A stretch of DNA of 64,000 bases from Namhaeicola litoreus (GTDB taxonomy: Bacteria > Bacteroidota > Bacteroidia > Flavobacteriales > Flavobacteriaceae), in the NCBI RefSeq assembly GCF_042679565.1, contig NZ_JBHTMY010000003.1, positions 1,364,001 to 1,428,000 of the forward strand, written 5' to 3'. How positions within the stretch are numbered: position 1 is the first letter of the stretch; each line of letters begins with the position of its first letter. The notes below the pieces were generated by a model. That model was not told where the DNA came from and ran no database searches. It saw nothing but the letters and a program-made list of their open reading frames with translations. Shown here one piece after another: positions 53,894 to 63,390 of the stretch. Made by a program: the position numbers and the translations under genes.

Positions 53894-54952
53894 ATGGGAA
53901 ATTCTATCGGAAAACTATTTACATTAACTACTTTTGGAGAATCACACGGAATTGCTATAGGAGGTATCATAGATGGTTGTCCGGCAGGTATCGAACTCAA
54001 CTTTGAAGCGATACAACACGAGCTTGACAGAAGAAAACCAGGTCAGTCTAAGATAACTACCCAGCGAAAAGAACCTGATACTGTTGAATTCTTATCCGGT
54101 ATTTATGATGGAAAAACCACAGGAACCTCTATCGGATTTCAGATCCAGAATACGAATCAAAGAAGTAAAGATTACAATCACAATACCGATGTTTATCGTC
54201 CATCACATGCAGATTACACCTATGCCAAAAAATATGGTATCAGAGATCACAGGGGCGGTGGAAGAAGCTCTGCCAGAGAGACAGCCAACTGGATTGTTGG
54301 GGGTGCTATAGCAAAACAGTTTTTAAAAGGTATAGAGATCAATGCTTTTACCTCGAGTGTAGGTCATATTGAAATGCCGACTCATTTGCTCGATTTTAAT
54401 AAAGATTCCATAGAAAAAAATATAGTGCGCTGCCCGGATACACAAACAGCCGCTAAAATGATTGAACTAATAGAAAAAATCAAAAAAAGTGGCGATACAA
54501 TTGGTGGCGTCATTACTTGTGTTATTCAAAATGTTCCTCTAGGCTTGGGCGAGCCTGTTTTTGAAAAGCTGCATGCAGAACTAGGTAAAGCCATGTTATC
54601 GCTTAACGCAGTTAAAGGTTTCGAATATGGCAGTGGTTTTGCCGGAACAAAATTGAAAGGAAGCGAACACAATGATTTATTTAATGCCGATGGCAGTACA
54701 AAAACGAACTTATCTGGGGGTATACAGGGTGGAATCAGCAACGGTATGGATATCTATTTTAGAGTAGCATTTAAGCCTGTAGCAACCATAATGCAGAAAC
54801 AGGAAACCATTGATGCCGATGGCAAACTAGTAGAAATGCAGGGAAAAGGAAGACATGATCCTTGTGTAGTACCTCGAGCAGTACCTATAGTTGAAGCATT
54901 GAGTGCACTTGTTTTGGCAGATCTGACACTTCAAAACAAAGCACGTCAGTAA
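53894..54952 (+). CDS. aroC: Chorismate synthase
   Basis: This is the last common step of aromatic amino-acid biosynthesis: EPSP to chorismate with FMN. The 352-residue cytoplasmic enzyme contains the signatures GESHGIAIGGIIDGCPAG, YGIRDHRGGGRSSARET and MQGKGRHDPCVVPRAVP. The ATG at 53894 gives the normal N-terminus MGNSIGKLF; an in-frame TTG at 53888 would only add two residues. It is a single transcription unit with no aro neighbours. Confidence 0.97.
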   Translation: MGNSIGKLFTLTTFGESHGIAIGGIIDGCPAGIELNFEAIQHELDRRKPGQSKITTQRKEPDTVEFLSGIYDGKTTGTSIGFQIQNTNQRSKDYNHNTDVYRPSHADYTYAKKYGIRDHRGGGRSSARETANWIVGGAIAKQFLKGIEINAFTSSVGHIEMPTHLLDFNKDSIEKNIVRCPDTQTAAKMIELIEKIKKSGDTIGGVITCVIQNVPLGLGEPVFEKLHAELGKAMLSLNAVKGFEYGSGFAGTKLKGSEHNDLFNADGSTKTNLSGGIQGGISNGMDIYFRVAFKPVATIMQKQETIDADGKLVEMQGKGRHDPCVVPRAVPIVEALSALVLADLTLQNKARQ

Positions 54953-55209
54953 TCACATGAATCTGATTATTTGCCAAAAAAAATAAATCATTTACCATTC
55001 TTCTAATTAACTGTTTTTCAATAGGATATAATCATCTTATTCAAGAAAAAGTTAATTTGATCAAACTTTTCTAAAATTTCTTGAAATAAAATTTTAATAG
55101 TTGCGTTTTAATATTGTCTGATATGCTATGAATGTCTGACTAAAAAAATTGCCCTCACAATAACATATTTACCACATAAATTATTTGTGAATAAAAAGAA
55201 AAATTGCTC

Positions 55210-55344
55210 ATGAAGTATAAATTGCTAGTGCCTAATTTAAAAATATATCTCGATCAAATCTTGATAAATTTTACTCCCCGTAAAAATCAAATTTTAGAAA
55301 CGATCCCTGTTCACAATACCAGGAAGTTGACTGAGCAATTATAA
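55210..55344 (+). CDS. Possible small protein of 44 residues
   Basis: This ATG-initiated frame starts MKYKLLVPNLKIYLDQIL and ends at TAA 55342-55344. It is basic and has no signal peptide or known motif. It is followed 75 bases later by a good terminator. It may be real or chance; evidence is only the ORF and the terminator. Confidence 0.3.
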   Translation: MKYKLLVPNLKIYLDQILINFTPRKNQILETIPVHNTRKLTEQL

Positions 55345-55418
55345 TCATCTCATTTTTTAACTATACTTATTTAAACCATAAAACATTGGCATTTAATGCC
55401 TTACAATCCCTTTTTTTT

Positions 55419-55458
55419 AGACCGCTATTGTTTTGATTGAACGTAGTGGTCTTTTTTT
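55419..55458 (+). terminator. Intrinsic terminator
   Basis: AGACCGCTA (55419-55427) pairs with TAGTGGTCT (55444-55452, with one G-U pair), followed by seven T. On the plus strand it terminates whatever is transcribed from the aroC-PPIase gap. Confidence 0.8.
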
Positions 55459-55537
55459 ATGTCCAAATTCAGCATATTTAGCACCTTAATGAGTCCTTGA
55501 TAAAAAGTTTGATTAACTTTGACGTTTTAAAATAAAT

Positions 55538-56473
55538 ATGATGAAAGACGGATTATACGCAAAATTTAATACCACGAAAGGAGAGATCCTTGTTAAATTA
55601 ACTCATGATAAAACTCCGGGCACAGTAGGTCATTTTGTAGCTTTAGCTGAAGGAGAATTAGAAAATTCAGTGAAGCCTCAAGGTAAGAAATATTATGATG
55701 GCTTAAAATTTCATAGAGTAATCGCCAATTTTATGATTCAGGGAGGTTGTCCTCTTGGAACCGGAACAGGAAACCCTGGATACCAATTTGATGATGAATT
55801 TCATCCTGATTTAAAACATGATAAACCAGGAATTTTATCTATGGCCAACGCCGGACCCGGTACAAATGGATCACAATTCTTTATAACACATGTCCCTACC
55901 CCATGGTTAGACAATAAACACACTGTTTTTGGCGAAGTTGTTGAAGGGCAGGATGTCGTTGATGCCGTTCAGCAAAATGACAAAATTGAATCAATTGAGA
56001 TTATCCGTGTGGGTGAAGAAGCAAAAAAATTCAAAGCTGTAGAATCTTTTAGAACTTTTGAAGGTTCAAGAGAAAAAAGACTAGCAGAAGCCAAAGCAAA
56101 AATGGAAAAAGAGCTTGATAAAGTTGCCGCTGGTTTTGATAAAACCGACAGCGGATTACGCTATAAAATTATACAAAAAGGCAATGGTGCCAAAGCTCAA
56201 AAAGGAAAAAAAGTTTCTGTACATTACAAAGGGCAATTGACAGATGGCTCTGTTTTTGATTCTTCTTATACCAGAAAAGAACCTATTGATTTTATGTTAG
56301 GTGTTGGTCAAGTAATCCAAGGTTGGGATGAAGGAATTCAATTGTTAAACGTTGGAGATAAAGCGCGATTGGTTATTCCAGGTCATTTAGGATATGGGAA
56401 TGCTGGAGCCGGAAATGTAATTCCTCCTGATGCTACGCTAATTTTTGATGTGGAGTTGGTTGATGTAAAATAA
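55538..56473 (+). CDS. Cyclophilin-FKBP fusion peptidyl-prolyl isomerase
   Basis: This 311-residue protein has two different PPIase folds. N-terminal cyclophilin: residues about 5-165 (FHRVIANFMIQGGCPLGTGTG, SMANAGPGTNGSQFFITHVP, TPWLDNKHTVFGEV). C-terminal FKBP: about 205-311 (VSVHYKGQLTDGSVFDSSY, GVGQVIQGWDEGIQLLNVGD, LGYGNAGAG), joined by a helical linker. Such fusions are known in Bacteroidota. No signal peptide is visible, so it is probably cytoplasmic and assists folding. It is a single gene with a terminator downstream. Confidence 0.95.
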   Translation: MMKDGLYAKFNTTKGEILVKLTHDKTPGTVGHFVALAEGELENSVKPQGKKYYDGLKFHRVIANFMIQGGCPLGTGTGNPGYQFDDEFHPDLKHDKPGILSMANAGPGTNGSQFFITHVPTPWLDNKHTVFGEVVEGQDVVDAVQQNDKIESIEIIRVGEEAKKFKAVESFRTFEGSREKRLAEAKAKMEKELDKVAAGFDKTDSGLRYKIIQKGNGAKAQKGKKVSVHYKGQLTDGSVFDSSYTRKEPIDFMLGVGQVIQGWDEGIQLLNVGDKARLVIPGHLGYGNAGAGNVIPPDATLIFDVELVDVK

Positions 56474-56500
56474 TTGAGTTATTATTAAAAAAGTTTTTAG

Positions 56501-56530
56501 AAAAAGGCAGGTATCAACTTGCCTTTTTTT
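56501..56530 (+). terminator. Intrinsic terminator of the PPIase gene
   Basis: AAAGGCA (56503-56509) pairs with TGCCTTT (56520-56526), followed by a T run to 56530. Confidence 0.8.
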
Positions 56531-56752
56531 GTTTTATCAATAGTTATATCTATCCAACGTAAGAAAATTCAAACCCAACAATTTATTGTTGGGTCAAATT
56601 AACACTTCGAATGAATTCTTTTCTGACCAAATGTCACAAATCTTGAAAATAGTTGCATCATCCATGAAAGTTCTTATATATTTATTCACTGAATAATCTT
56701 TTAGAAGTTTTTCAATTTTAAAACAAGAAACAGGGAATCCTTCAATCCGCGC

Positions 56753-57568
56753 ATGAGAGAGTTGATCATTATTTTACTGCTTACCTCATTTGGTTATGGA
56801 CAATCTGCGCATGTGCAGAATCCATTATTAAGCGATCGATTTTTGGTGACAGTCGGGATATATTGGCCATCTGATGATTATGCTGTTGGTGTAAATGGAT
56901 CTTCGCAAAAAAATAACAGTTTTGATTTTGATGAAAACTTCAATGTTAAGAATAACCATATCACTCCGGTGATTGGATTTCATTGGCGCTTTACTAAGAA
57001 ATGGCATCTCAATACAGAATATTTTCAACTGGGATACAAGCGTAGGGCTACTCTCGAAAATGACATCCAATGGGGTGATTACACATTTAAAGCTGGTACT
57101 TCTGCCGAAGCAGGTATTTCTTTAAATATGTACAGGATAGCTCTAGGAAGAACCATTTATCAAAATGATAGATTTCTTATGATTGGAGGCCTAGGGCTCC
57201 ACGCAATGAATATCAAAGCCTTTATTGAAGGAAATGCATATATTAATGATGAACAATTCAGTTCTGAGCGCGTTAGTGTGAAGGGCGTCGCTCCTCTCCC
57301 AAATATTACTCTAACTTCGCTATACGTGTTTTCAAAAAAAATTTCAGGATCATTTCGAATAGATTGGTTTGCATTAAATATTGATCAATTTAGTGGAGGT
57401 CTTTGGGATATCAATCCTATTCTTTATTTCCAGGCCTTTGAACATTTGGGTTTTTCTATGGGTTATAATTTTTTCGATTTTAACTTTGAATTTGATGATC
57501 AAAATTGGAAGGGAACTTTTGAAACGATCTATCACGGTCCGTCTATTGGTATAACCTCTAACTTTTAG
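56753..57568 (+). CDS. Outer-membrane beta-barrel protein (hypothetical)
   Basis: This 271-residue exported protein has a signal peptide (MRELIIILLLTSFGYGQ) and a mature part rich in amphipathic strands with aromatic girdle residues. Examples are WHLNTEYFQLGYKRRA and GLWDINPILYFQAFEHLGFS. The C-terminus ends HGPSIGITSNF, with terminal Phe as in many outer-membrane barrels. No enzymatic motif. It is separated by 3 bases from the esterase gene, so the two form an operon. Function unknown. Confidence 0.75.
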   Translation: MRELIIILLLTSFGYGQSAHVQNPLLSDRFLVTVGIYWPSDDYAVGVNGSSQKNNSFDFDENFNVKNNHITPVIGFHWRFTKKWHLNTEYFQLGYKRRATLENDIQWGDYTFKAGTSAEAGISLNMYRIALGRTIYQNDRFLMIGGLGLHAMNIKAFIEGNAYINDEQFSSERVSVKGVAPLPNITLTSLYVFSKKISGSFRIDWFALNIDQFSGGLWDINPILYFQAFEHLGFSMGYNFFDFNFEFDDQNWKGTFETIYHGPSIGITSNF

Positions 57569-57571
57569 TAT

Positions 57572-58711
57572 ATGAAATACAACAAAATCTTTTATTTACT
57601 TTTCCAATTAGCTATGATTCCATGCTTGGCTCAAGTAACATTCGTCATTCATCAGTATCCCGAAAAAACCATAGATAAAGAAGTATTTATCACTGGAAAT
57701 TTTGATGGGTGGTCGGGAGGAAAAGATTTCCGGTTGAACAAAACCGAGAACGGACATCTCATTATTACCTTGCCCAAATTCAAATTTCAACTTGAGTATA
57801 AATTCACTCAAGGCAGCTGGGATACGGTTGAAACTGCTATTGATGGTTCAGACATAGAAAACAGAATCTATGTTTTTCAAAAAGAAAAAGATACTGTTCT
57901 TTTAAAAATTGAGGGATGGAAGAATAAAAATTTGAAACAACCGCATACAAAAACCAATAATGTTATACTACTTACAGAAGGGATTGCAAATGATCCCTCA
58001 AACTTAAAAAATAGGAAAATTTGGGCTTACCTCCCACCCGATTACCACAAAAACAGCAAAGATTACCGGGTAATATATATGCACGATGGGCAAAATCTTT
58101 TTGATGCCCAAACATCTTTTTCAGGAGAATGGCAGGTTGATGAGTTGATGAATGAACTATATGAATCTCATCAATTGGAAGCCATTGTTATTGGTATAGA
58201 TAATGGAGGTGAAAAAAGGATTGATGAATATACCCCATGGGTAAATAAAAAATATGGCGGTGGTAAAGCCGACGAATATCTAGATTTTATCATAACTCAA
58301 GTAATGCCAATAGTTGAAAAAGATTTAAGAGTAAAGAAAGGTAGTGAAAACACCGCTATTATGGGTAGTTCTCTTGGTGGATTGGTATCTTATTACGCCG
58401 CCCTACAAAGACCTGATCAATTTGGAAAAATAGGTGTTTTTTCACCCTCGTTTTGGTACTCAGAAGAAATTAGTGCTTTTACTTCTTTAAACGGAAACAT
58501 TAAAAATCAAAAAATGTATTTCATGGCCTCTTATAAAGAAGATCCGGATGCCAGAACAGTGAAAGATTCAGAAGTAACAATCAAAAACCTAATGGCTGCT
58601 GGTTATCCTGAAAAAAATATTCAATCCAAATTTGTTCAGGAAGGAAACCATAATGAACTTTTATGGAAACAAGAGTTTAAAGAAGCTGTTCTGTGGCTAT
58701 TCAAAAATTGA
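57572..58711 (+). CDS. Exported esterase with N-terminal CBM48/E-set-like domain
   Basis: This 379-residue enzyme has a signal peptide, then an E-set/AMPK-glycogen-binding-like domain (about 22-115, EVFITGNFDGWSGGKDFRL). A C-terminal esterase D/feruloyl-esterase-type alpha/beta hydrolase follows. Nucleophile Ser267 is in AIMGSSLGGLVSYY and the presumed His in EGNHNELLWK. Enzymes of this form cleave acetyl, feruloyl or enterobactin-type esters; here a carbohydrate ester is plausible. It is coupled to the barrel protein upstream and converges on the redoxin gene with no gap. Confidence 0.88.
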   Translation: MKYNKIFYLLFQLAMIPCLAQVTFVIHQYPEKTIDKEVFITGNFDGWSGGKDFRLNKTENGHLIITLPKFKFQLEYKFTQGSWDTVETAIDGSDIENRIYVFQKEKDTVLLKIEGWKNKNLKQPHTKTNNVILLTEGIANDPSNLKNRKIWAYLPPDYHKNSKDYRVIYMHDGQNLFDAQTSFSGEWQVDELMNELYESHQLEAIVIGIDNGGEKRIDEYTPWVNKKYGGGKADEYLDFIITQVMPIVEKDLRVKKGSENTAIMGSSLGGLVSYYAALQRPDQFGKIGVFSPSFWYSEEISAFTSLNGNIKNQKMYFMASYKEDPDARTVKDSEVTIKNLMAAGYPEKNIQSKFVQEGNHNELLWKQEFKEAVLWLFKN

Positions 58712-59266
58712 TTACTTCCACTTAATATTACATCCTATACTCGGCTTTTGAACCTCATCCACAGCTTTTCCATCCAAAATATTTTGTAAAGCTCTTCTCA
58801 AATCTTTGCCAGTAACCGGTATTCCATTTCCTGGCCTTGAATCATCTAATTGTCCACGATATACAAGTTCCAATCCTCGGTCAAATACGAAAATATCAGG
58901 TGTGCATGCTGCTTTGTAGGCTCTAGCAACATCTTGAGTTTCATCAAATAAATACGGAAACTGAAAATCATTTTTCCTGGCAAATTTTTTCATGTTTTCC
59001 GGAGAATCTTCAGGATAATTAACAATATCATTCGACGAAATGGCTACAAATGAAAAGCCAAAATCATCATAAACTTTTGCTATATCTACCAATTCTTCAA
59101 TGGTGTGCAATACAAATGGACAATGATTACAGATAAAATAGATCACGGTAGCCCGCTCGCCTTTCAGGCTAGATAGGTTTATATCCTTTCCAGTAACAGT
59201 ATCGATTAATTCAAATTCGGAAGCTTTCGTGCCTAAGGCTAGCATGTTTGAGGGAGTCCTTGCCAT
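58712..59266 (-). CDS. Thioredoxin-fold redoxin (AhpC/TSA-like)
   Basis: This 184-residue cytoplasmic protein has a CNHC active-site motif (Cys46 and Cys49, YFICNHCPF). It further has the family segment DDFGFSFVAISSNDIVNYPEDSPE and the C-terminal DGRL-like patch YRGQLDDSRPGNGIPVTG. This subfamily of thioredoxin-like proteins is widespread and its partner is unknown. It stands alone and converges on the esterase gene, with adjacent stop codons. Confidence 0.9.
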   Translation of the reverse strand: MARTPSNMLALGTKASEFELIDTVTGKDINLSSLKGERATVIYFICNHCPFVLHTIEELVDIAKVYDDFGFSFVAISSNDIVNYPEDSPENMKKFARKNDFQFPYLFDETQDVARAYKAACTPDIFVFDRGLELVYRGQLDDSRPGNGIPVTGKDLRRALQNILDGKAVDEVQKPSIGCNIKWK

Positions 59267-59298
59267 TTTTATGTAGTTTTATACAAAAATAACAAAAG

Positions 59299-59637
59299 AT
59301 GAGTCAACGCACGATAGAATTTGGCGATTTTATGAAAGTCGACCTAAGAGTAGGAACAATAATAGAAGCCGAATACTTTGTAAAAGCTAAATTCCCAGCC
59401 TACAAGTTAAAGGTCGATTTTGGTCCAATAGGTATTAAGAAATCAAGTGCCCAAATTACTAAATTATACCAACCCCAACATTTATTGGGAAAGCAAGTAT
59501 TAGCAGTGTTAAATTTTCCACCCAAACAAATTGCAGATTTTATGAGTGAAATTTTAATTTTGGGTGTAAAAAATGACCAAGAAGTTGTACTTTTACAACC
59601 GCACAAACGTGCAAATAACGGCATAAAAGCTTCATAA
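59299..59637 (+). CDS. csaA: CsaA-type tRNA-binding domain protein
   Basis: This 112-residue OB-fold protein has the features of export-chaperone CsaA: DFMKVDLRVGTIIEAEYF at the N-terminus, AYKLKVDFGPIGIKKSSAQI in the core and a C-terminal FMSEILILGVKND. CsaA binds tRNA or unfolded proteins as a dimer. It is 22 bases upstream of the large FAD/Fe-S oxidase and probably shares its transcript, though a functional link is unclear. Confidence 0.92.
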   Translation: MSQRTIEFGDFMKVDLRVGTIIEAEYFVKAKFPAYKLKVDFGPIGIKKSSAQITKLYQPQHLLGKQVLAVLNFPPKQIADFMSEILILGVKNDQEVVLLQPHKRANNGIKAS

Positions 59638-59659
59638 ATTCATTTTTTTATCAAACCCT

Positions 59660-62566
59660 ATGACAAGTTTATTTGAGAATTTATCATCAAATTTAAATGG
59701 AGAGTTGTACATAGACCTTTTACACAAAAGTATTTATGCTACAGATGCCTCTGTATATAGAAAATTACCACTGGCGATATGCTACCCGAAGAATAAAGAA
59801 GATTTAAAAATACTAATAGCCTTTGCGAATGAGCATAAAATTACATTGATTCCGAGAACAGCAGGAACTTCATTGGCAGGACAAGTAGTGGGAGAAGGTA
59901 TTATTGTAGACACTTCGAAATATTTTACCAATATTCTCGAATTTGATGAAACAAATAGAACGATTGTTGTAGAGCCTGGCGTTATACGCGATGAACTCAA
60001 TCTTTTTTTAAAACCATATGGTTTATTTTTTAGTCCGAACACTTCTACTTCCAATCGTTGTATGATTGGTGGGATGGTCGGAAATAATTCATCTGGAACA
60101 ACTTCTATCCAATATGGGGTAACTAGAGATAAAGTTTTGTCACTTAAGACTATTTTATCAGATGGTTCTGAAACTACTTTTGAGGCCTTGAATGAATTGC
60201 AGTTTAAAGAAAAGGCACGTGGAGCCAAATTAGAAAATAAAATTTACCATCTAATTCAAGAAAAACTCACCCAACCTGAGATTCAAGAAGAGATTCATAG
60301 AGAATATCCTAAAAAAACAATCCATCGGAGAAATAATGGTTATGCTGTAGACGCTTTATTGGACGCTGAAATCTTTGGCGGTCAAGAAAAGGAAATCAAT
60401 TTATCTAAACTGCTTTGCGGTAGCGAAGGAACCCTTTCATTTACAACAGAAATTAAGCTAAAATTAGATCTACTACCCCCTGCACATAGTGTTATGGTAG
60501 CCGCACATTTTGAATCGATTAAGTCTTCCATGGAAGCTGTGGTTATCGCCATGAAACACAATCTTTACTATTGTGAGTTAATGGATAAAACTATTTTGGA
60601 TTGTACGAAAAACAATCGCGAACAAATTAAAAATAGATTTTTTGTTGAAGGAGATCCGAAAGCTATATTGATGCTTGAAGTTTCTGATGATGATTTAAAT
60701 GAAGCTGAAACAAAAGCCGGTAAACTCGTACAAGATCTTCAACAGCATAAATTGGGTTATGCCTTCCCTATCCTGAAGGGAAATGATATTCATAAAGCGA
60801 ATGAACTGAGAAAAGCCGGACTTGGATTATTGGGAAATATTATTGGCGATGACAAAACTGCTGCCTGCATTGAAGATACAGCCGTGGCACTTGCCGACTT
60901 ACCCTCATTCATACAGGAGTTTTCGCAAATGATGGAAACATATGGACAAAAACCCATTTACTATGCCCATGCGGGTGCAGGAGAATTACATCTCCGACCA
61001 ATTCTGAATCTAAAGAAAAAAAAGGGCGTAGAAGATCTTCGAGCTATTACAACAGATGTAGCCAAATTGGTGAAAAAATATAAAGGCTCCATGAGCGGTG
61101 AACACGGTGATGGTATTGTCCGTTCAGAATTCATTTCTATGATGATTGGGAAAAAAAATTATGCCCTATTAAAGGAAATAAAGCACGTTTTTGATCCTAA
61201 TAACATCTTTAATAAAGGTAAAATAATCGACCCCTACCCGATGGATCAGTCGTTGCGATATGTTCCTGAAAGGATTGAACCTGAAATAGAAACGCTAATG
61301 GATTTTAGTGATTCTCTAGGTATCTTACGTGTTGCTGAAAAATGTAATGGTTCTGGTGATTGCAGAAAGCCTATTTCGGCTGGCGGAACCATGTGTCCAA
61401 GTTATAGAGCTACAAAAAACGAAAAAGACACCACAAGAGCCCGTGCAAATGCATTAAGGGAATTTTTAACCAACTCCGACAAGAAAAATAAATTCAACCA
61501 CAAAGAACTGAAAGAAGTATTTGATCTTTGCCTAAGCTGCAAGGCCTGTGCTTCAGAATGTCCGAGCAACGTGGATGTTGCTTCTCTAAAAGCAGAATTC
61601 CTTTATCAATATTACAAAAGCAATCCCGTCGATTTTAGAACCTCATTATTTGCAGATAACGTAAAATACAACAGGCTGGGGATGCTAATGCCCAAACTAA
61701 CTAATCTGGTTCTTAACACTACAGCTGTTAAAAATATTATTGGAATTCATCCAAAAAGATCTATTCCAAAATTACAATCTGCTACCTTAAGAACTTGGCT
61801 CAAAAAGAATAAGCACAAATTAGAAGCTCAAAAAAATCAAACTAAAAGCCTTTATCTATTTATTGACGAGTTTACGAATTACTACGACGTTTCTACGGGT
61901 ATAGATGCGATTGAATTATTAATAGCTTTAGGATACAATATTTTAGTTGTAGACCACCCAGAAAGCGGTAGAAGTGCCATTTCGAAAGGCTTGATAGACA
62001 AAGCAAAAGTATCCATAGATGGTAACATTGCTGTCTTTAAAGATCTGGTATCGAATGATACCCCGTTAGTAGGAATAGAACCCTCTACGATTTTGGGCTT
62101 TAGAGATGAATATCTTAGATTGGCTGAGGATAAAGAATCTGCAAAAAAAATTGCGGCACACGCCTTAACGATTGAAGAATTTTTTGAAAAAGAATTTAAA
62201 GCCAAACGAATTTCTTCAGAAAAATTTAGTGAGGAGAAAAAGCAAATCAAGATCCACGGACATTGCCAACAAAAATCACTTTCTGGCACTGAAGCTTCTT
62301 TTGTTATGCTAAATATTCCAAAAAATTATGAAGTAGCCATTTTAACAACAGGTTGTTGCGGAATGGCTGGTTCTTTTGGCTATGAAAAAGAACATTATGA
62401 TTTGAGCATGCAAGTGGGCGAAGACACTCTTTTCCCAAAGGTGAGAAACTTAAATGAACAAATAGAAGTTGCCGCTGCAGGAACCAGTTGTCGACATCAA
62501 ATTTGGGATGGTACCAAACGAAAAGCAGCACATCCGGTAACAATTTTGCGTGCCGCGTTAAAATAA
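59660..62566 (+). CDS. FAD-linked oxidase fused to Fe-S (GlcD/GlcF-like) dehydrogenase
   Basis: This 968-residue protein resembles D-lactate or glycolate dehydrogenase in one chain. The FAD-binding PCMH domain covers about 30-260 (LIPRTAGTSLAGQVVGEGII, GGMVGNNSSGTTSIQYGVT), followed by the FAD_oxidase_C domain (GAGELHLRPILNLK, SGEHGDGIVRSEF). Next come a 4Fe-4S ferredoxin region (CLSCKACASECPSNVD) and a CCG domain with CCGMAGSFGYEKEHYD near the C-terminus. It would pass electrons from a D-2-hydroxy acid to quinone. All cluster cysteines are intact. Confidence 0.93.
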   Translation: MTSLFENLSSNLNGELYIDLLHKSIYATDASVYRKLPLAICYPKNKEDLKILIAFANEHKITLIPRTAGTSLAGQVVGEGIIVDTSKYFTNILEFDETNRTIVVEPGVIRDELNLFLKPYGLFFSPNTSTSNRCMIGGMVGNNSSGTTSIQYGVTRDKVLSLKTILSDGSETTFEALNELQFKEKARGAKLENKIYHLIQEKLTQPEIQEEIHREYPKKTIHRRNNGYAVDALLDAEIFGGQEKEINLSKLLCGSEGTLSFTTEIKLKLDLLPPAHSVMVAAHFESIKSSMEAVVIAMKHNLYYCELMDKTILDCTKNNREQIKNRFFVEGDPKAILMLEVSDDDLNEAETKAGKLVQDLQQHKLGYAFPILKGNDIHKANELRKAGLGLLGNIIGDDKTAACIEDTAVALADLPSFIQEFSQMMETYGQKPIYYAHAGAGELHLRPILNLKKKKGVEDLRAITTDVAKLVKKYKGSMSGEHGDGIVRSEFISMMIGKKNYALLKEIKHVFDPNNIFNKGKIIDPYPMDQSLRYVPERIEPEIETLMDFSDSLGILRVAEKCNGSGDCRKPISAGGTMCPSYRATKNEKDTTRARANALREFLTNSDKKNKFNHKELKEVFDLCLSCKACASECPSNVDVASLKAEFLYQYYKSNPVDFRTSLFADNVKYNRLGMLMPKLTNLVLNTTAVKNIIGIHPKRSIPKLQSATLRTWLKKNKHKLEAQKNQTKSLYLFIDEFTNYYDVSTGIDAIELLIALGYNILVVDHPESGRSAISKGLIDKAKVSIDGNIAVFKDLVSNDTPLVGIEPSTILGFRDEYLRLAEDKESAKKIAAHALTIEEFFEKEFKAKRISSEKFSEEKKQIKIHGHCQQKSLSGTEASFVMLNIPKNYEVAILTTGCCGMAGSFGYEKEHYDLSMQVGEDTLFPKVRNLNEQIEVAAAGTSCRHQIWDGTKRKAAHPVTILRAALK

Positions 62567-62723
62567 ATATTTATTTTTTTCGTTAATTGCAATAGATTTA
62601 AGAATCTAAAAAATAGCTTAACATTCAATAAATTGCTAATGACTTAAATATCAGTAAGATATTTAAGGGTTTTGCTATATAAAGCGAAATATATTTTTGA
62701 CATTAACATTTAACAATTACAGA

Positions 62724-63341
62724 ATGAAATTTTCTCAAAGGCTATTCCTTTTATTAATTTTACTATCAACATTTACAGTATTCGCCCAAGATGATGAGCC
62801 ATCTGCGACTTTAGAGCAAGGTGCAATTGAGGGTCAATTTGATTATTTGTATAATAAATCAGGTAAGTATCAAGAGTATAAGGTGATCAAAATTACCAGT
62901 TTCAACAAACTGAAAGCAAATGTGCTGGATAGTTTATTGTTACTCAATAAACAAATTGTAGAATCTGATAAAGTTATAAAAAGTCAATTAGACGAAATTA
63001 AATCACTAAAAGATAACCTTAAAACAACTAATGATAACTTGGTTGAAATTACAAACGAAAAGGATAATATAACGGGCTTTGGAGTACCTATGACAAAAGG
63101 TCTGTACAACACAATAATGTATTCGTTAATTTTTGGATTATTAGGTTTATTACTTTTCTTTATTTATCGTTTTAAAGAAAGTAATAAAGTCACTAAACTC
63201 GCGCAGAAGACCTTAGCAGAAACCGAAGAGGAGTTTGAAAATTATAAACGTGTTTCCATAGAACGCGAACAAAAAGTAAGAAGAGAACTACAAGACGAAT
63301 TGAATAAACAGAAATACTCTAAAAAGTCTGCCAAAGAATAA
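62724..63341 (+). CDS. Membrane-anchored coiled-coil protein
   Basis: This 205-residue protein has a signal peptide (about residues 4-22). A short acidic and Gln-rich part contains EGQFDYLYNKSGKYQEYK, then a coiled coil (about 55-110, KQIVESDKVIKSQLDEIKSL). One transmembrane helix follows (IMYSLIFGLLGLLLFFIYRF, about 130-150) and a second, charged coiled coil of about 50 residues to the end. This Bacteroidota family is sometimes given an unsupported tRNA methyltransferase label; nothing here supports that. The start is the ATG at 62724. Function unknown. Confidence 0.82.
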   Translation: MKFSQRLFLLLILLSTFTVFAQDDEPSATLEQGAIEGQFDYLYNKSGKYQEYKVIKITSFNKLKANVLDSLLLLNKQIVESDKVIKSQLDEIKSLKDNLKTTNDNLVEITNEKDNITGFGVPMTKGLYNTIMYSLIFGLLGLLLFFIYRFKESNKVTKLAQKTLAETEEEFENYKRVSIEREQKVRRELQDELNKQKYSKKSAKE

Positions 63342-63366
63342 TTTAATAGCTTAATATTTTAGTTTG

Positions 63367-63390
63367 AGCCCGTTTTTACGGGCTTTTTTT
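63367..63390 (+). terminator. Intrinsic terminator
   Basis: AGCCCGT (63367-63373) pairs with ACGGGCT (63378-63384), with T tract to 63390. It ends the coiled-coil gene transcript, and the T tract touches the stop codon of the convergent WbqC gene. Confidence 0.85.

Larger units (their letters stand above)
54953..55537. other. 585-base intergenic region with a small ORF and a terminator
   Basis: Between aroC and the PPIase gene. It contains a 44-codon ORF (55210-55344), a short palindrome GGCAT-TTA-ATGCC (55388-55400) and a strong terminator (55419-55458). A TAACTTTG box at 55514-55521 is a likely -7 element for the PPIase gene. The layout is compatible with a small RNA or a short transcript that ends at the terminator. 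Confidence 0.5.
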
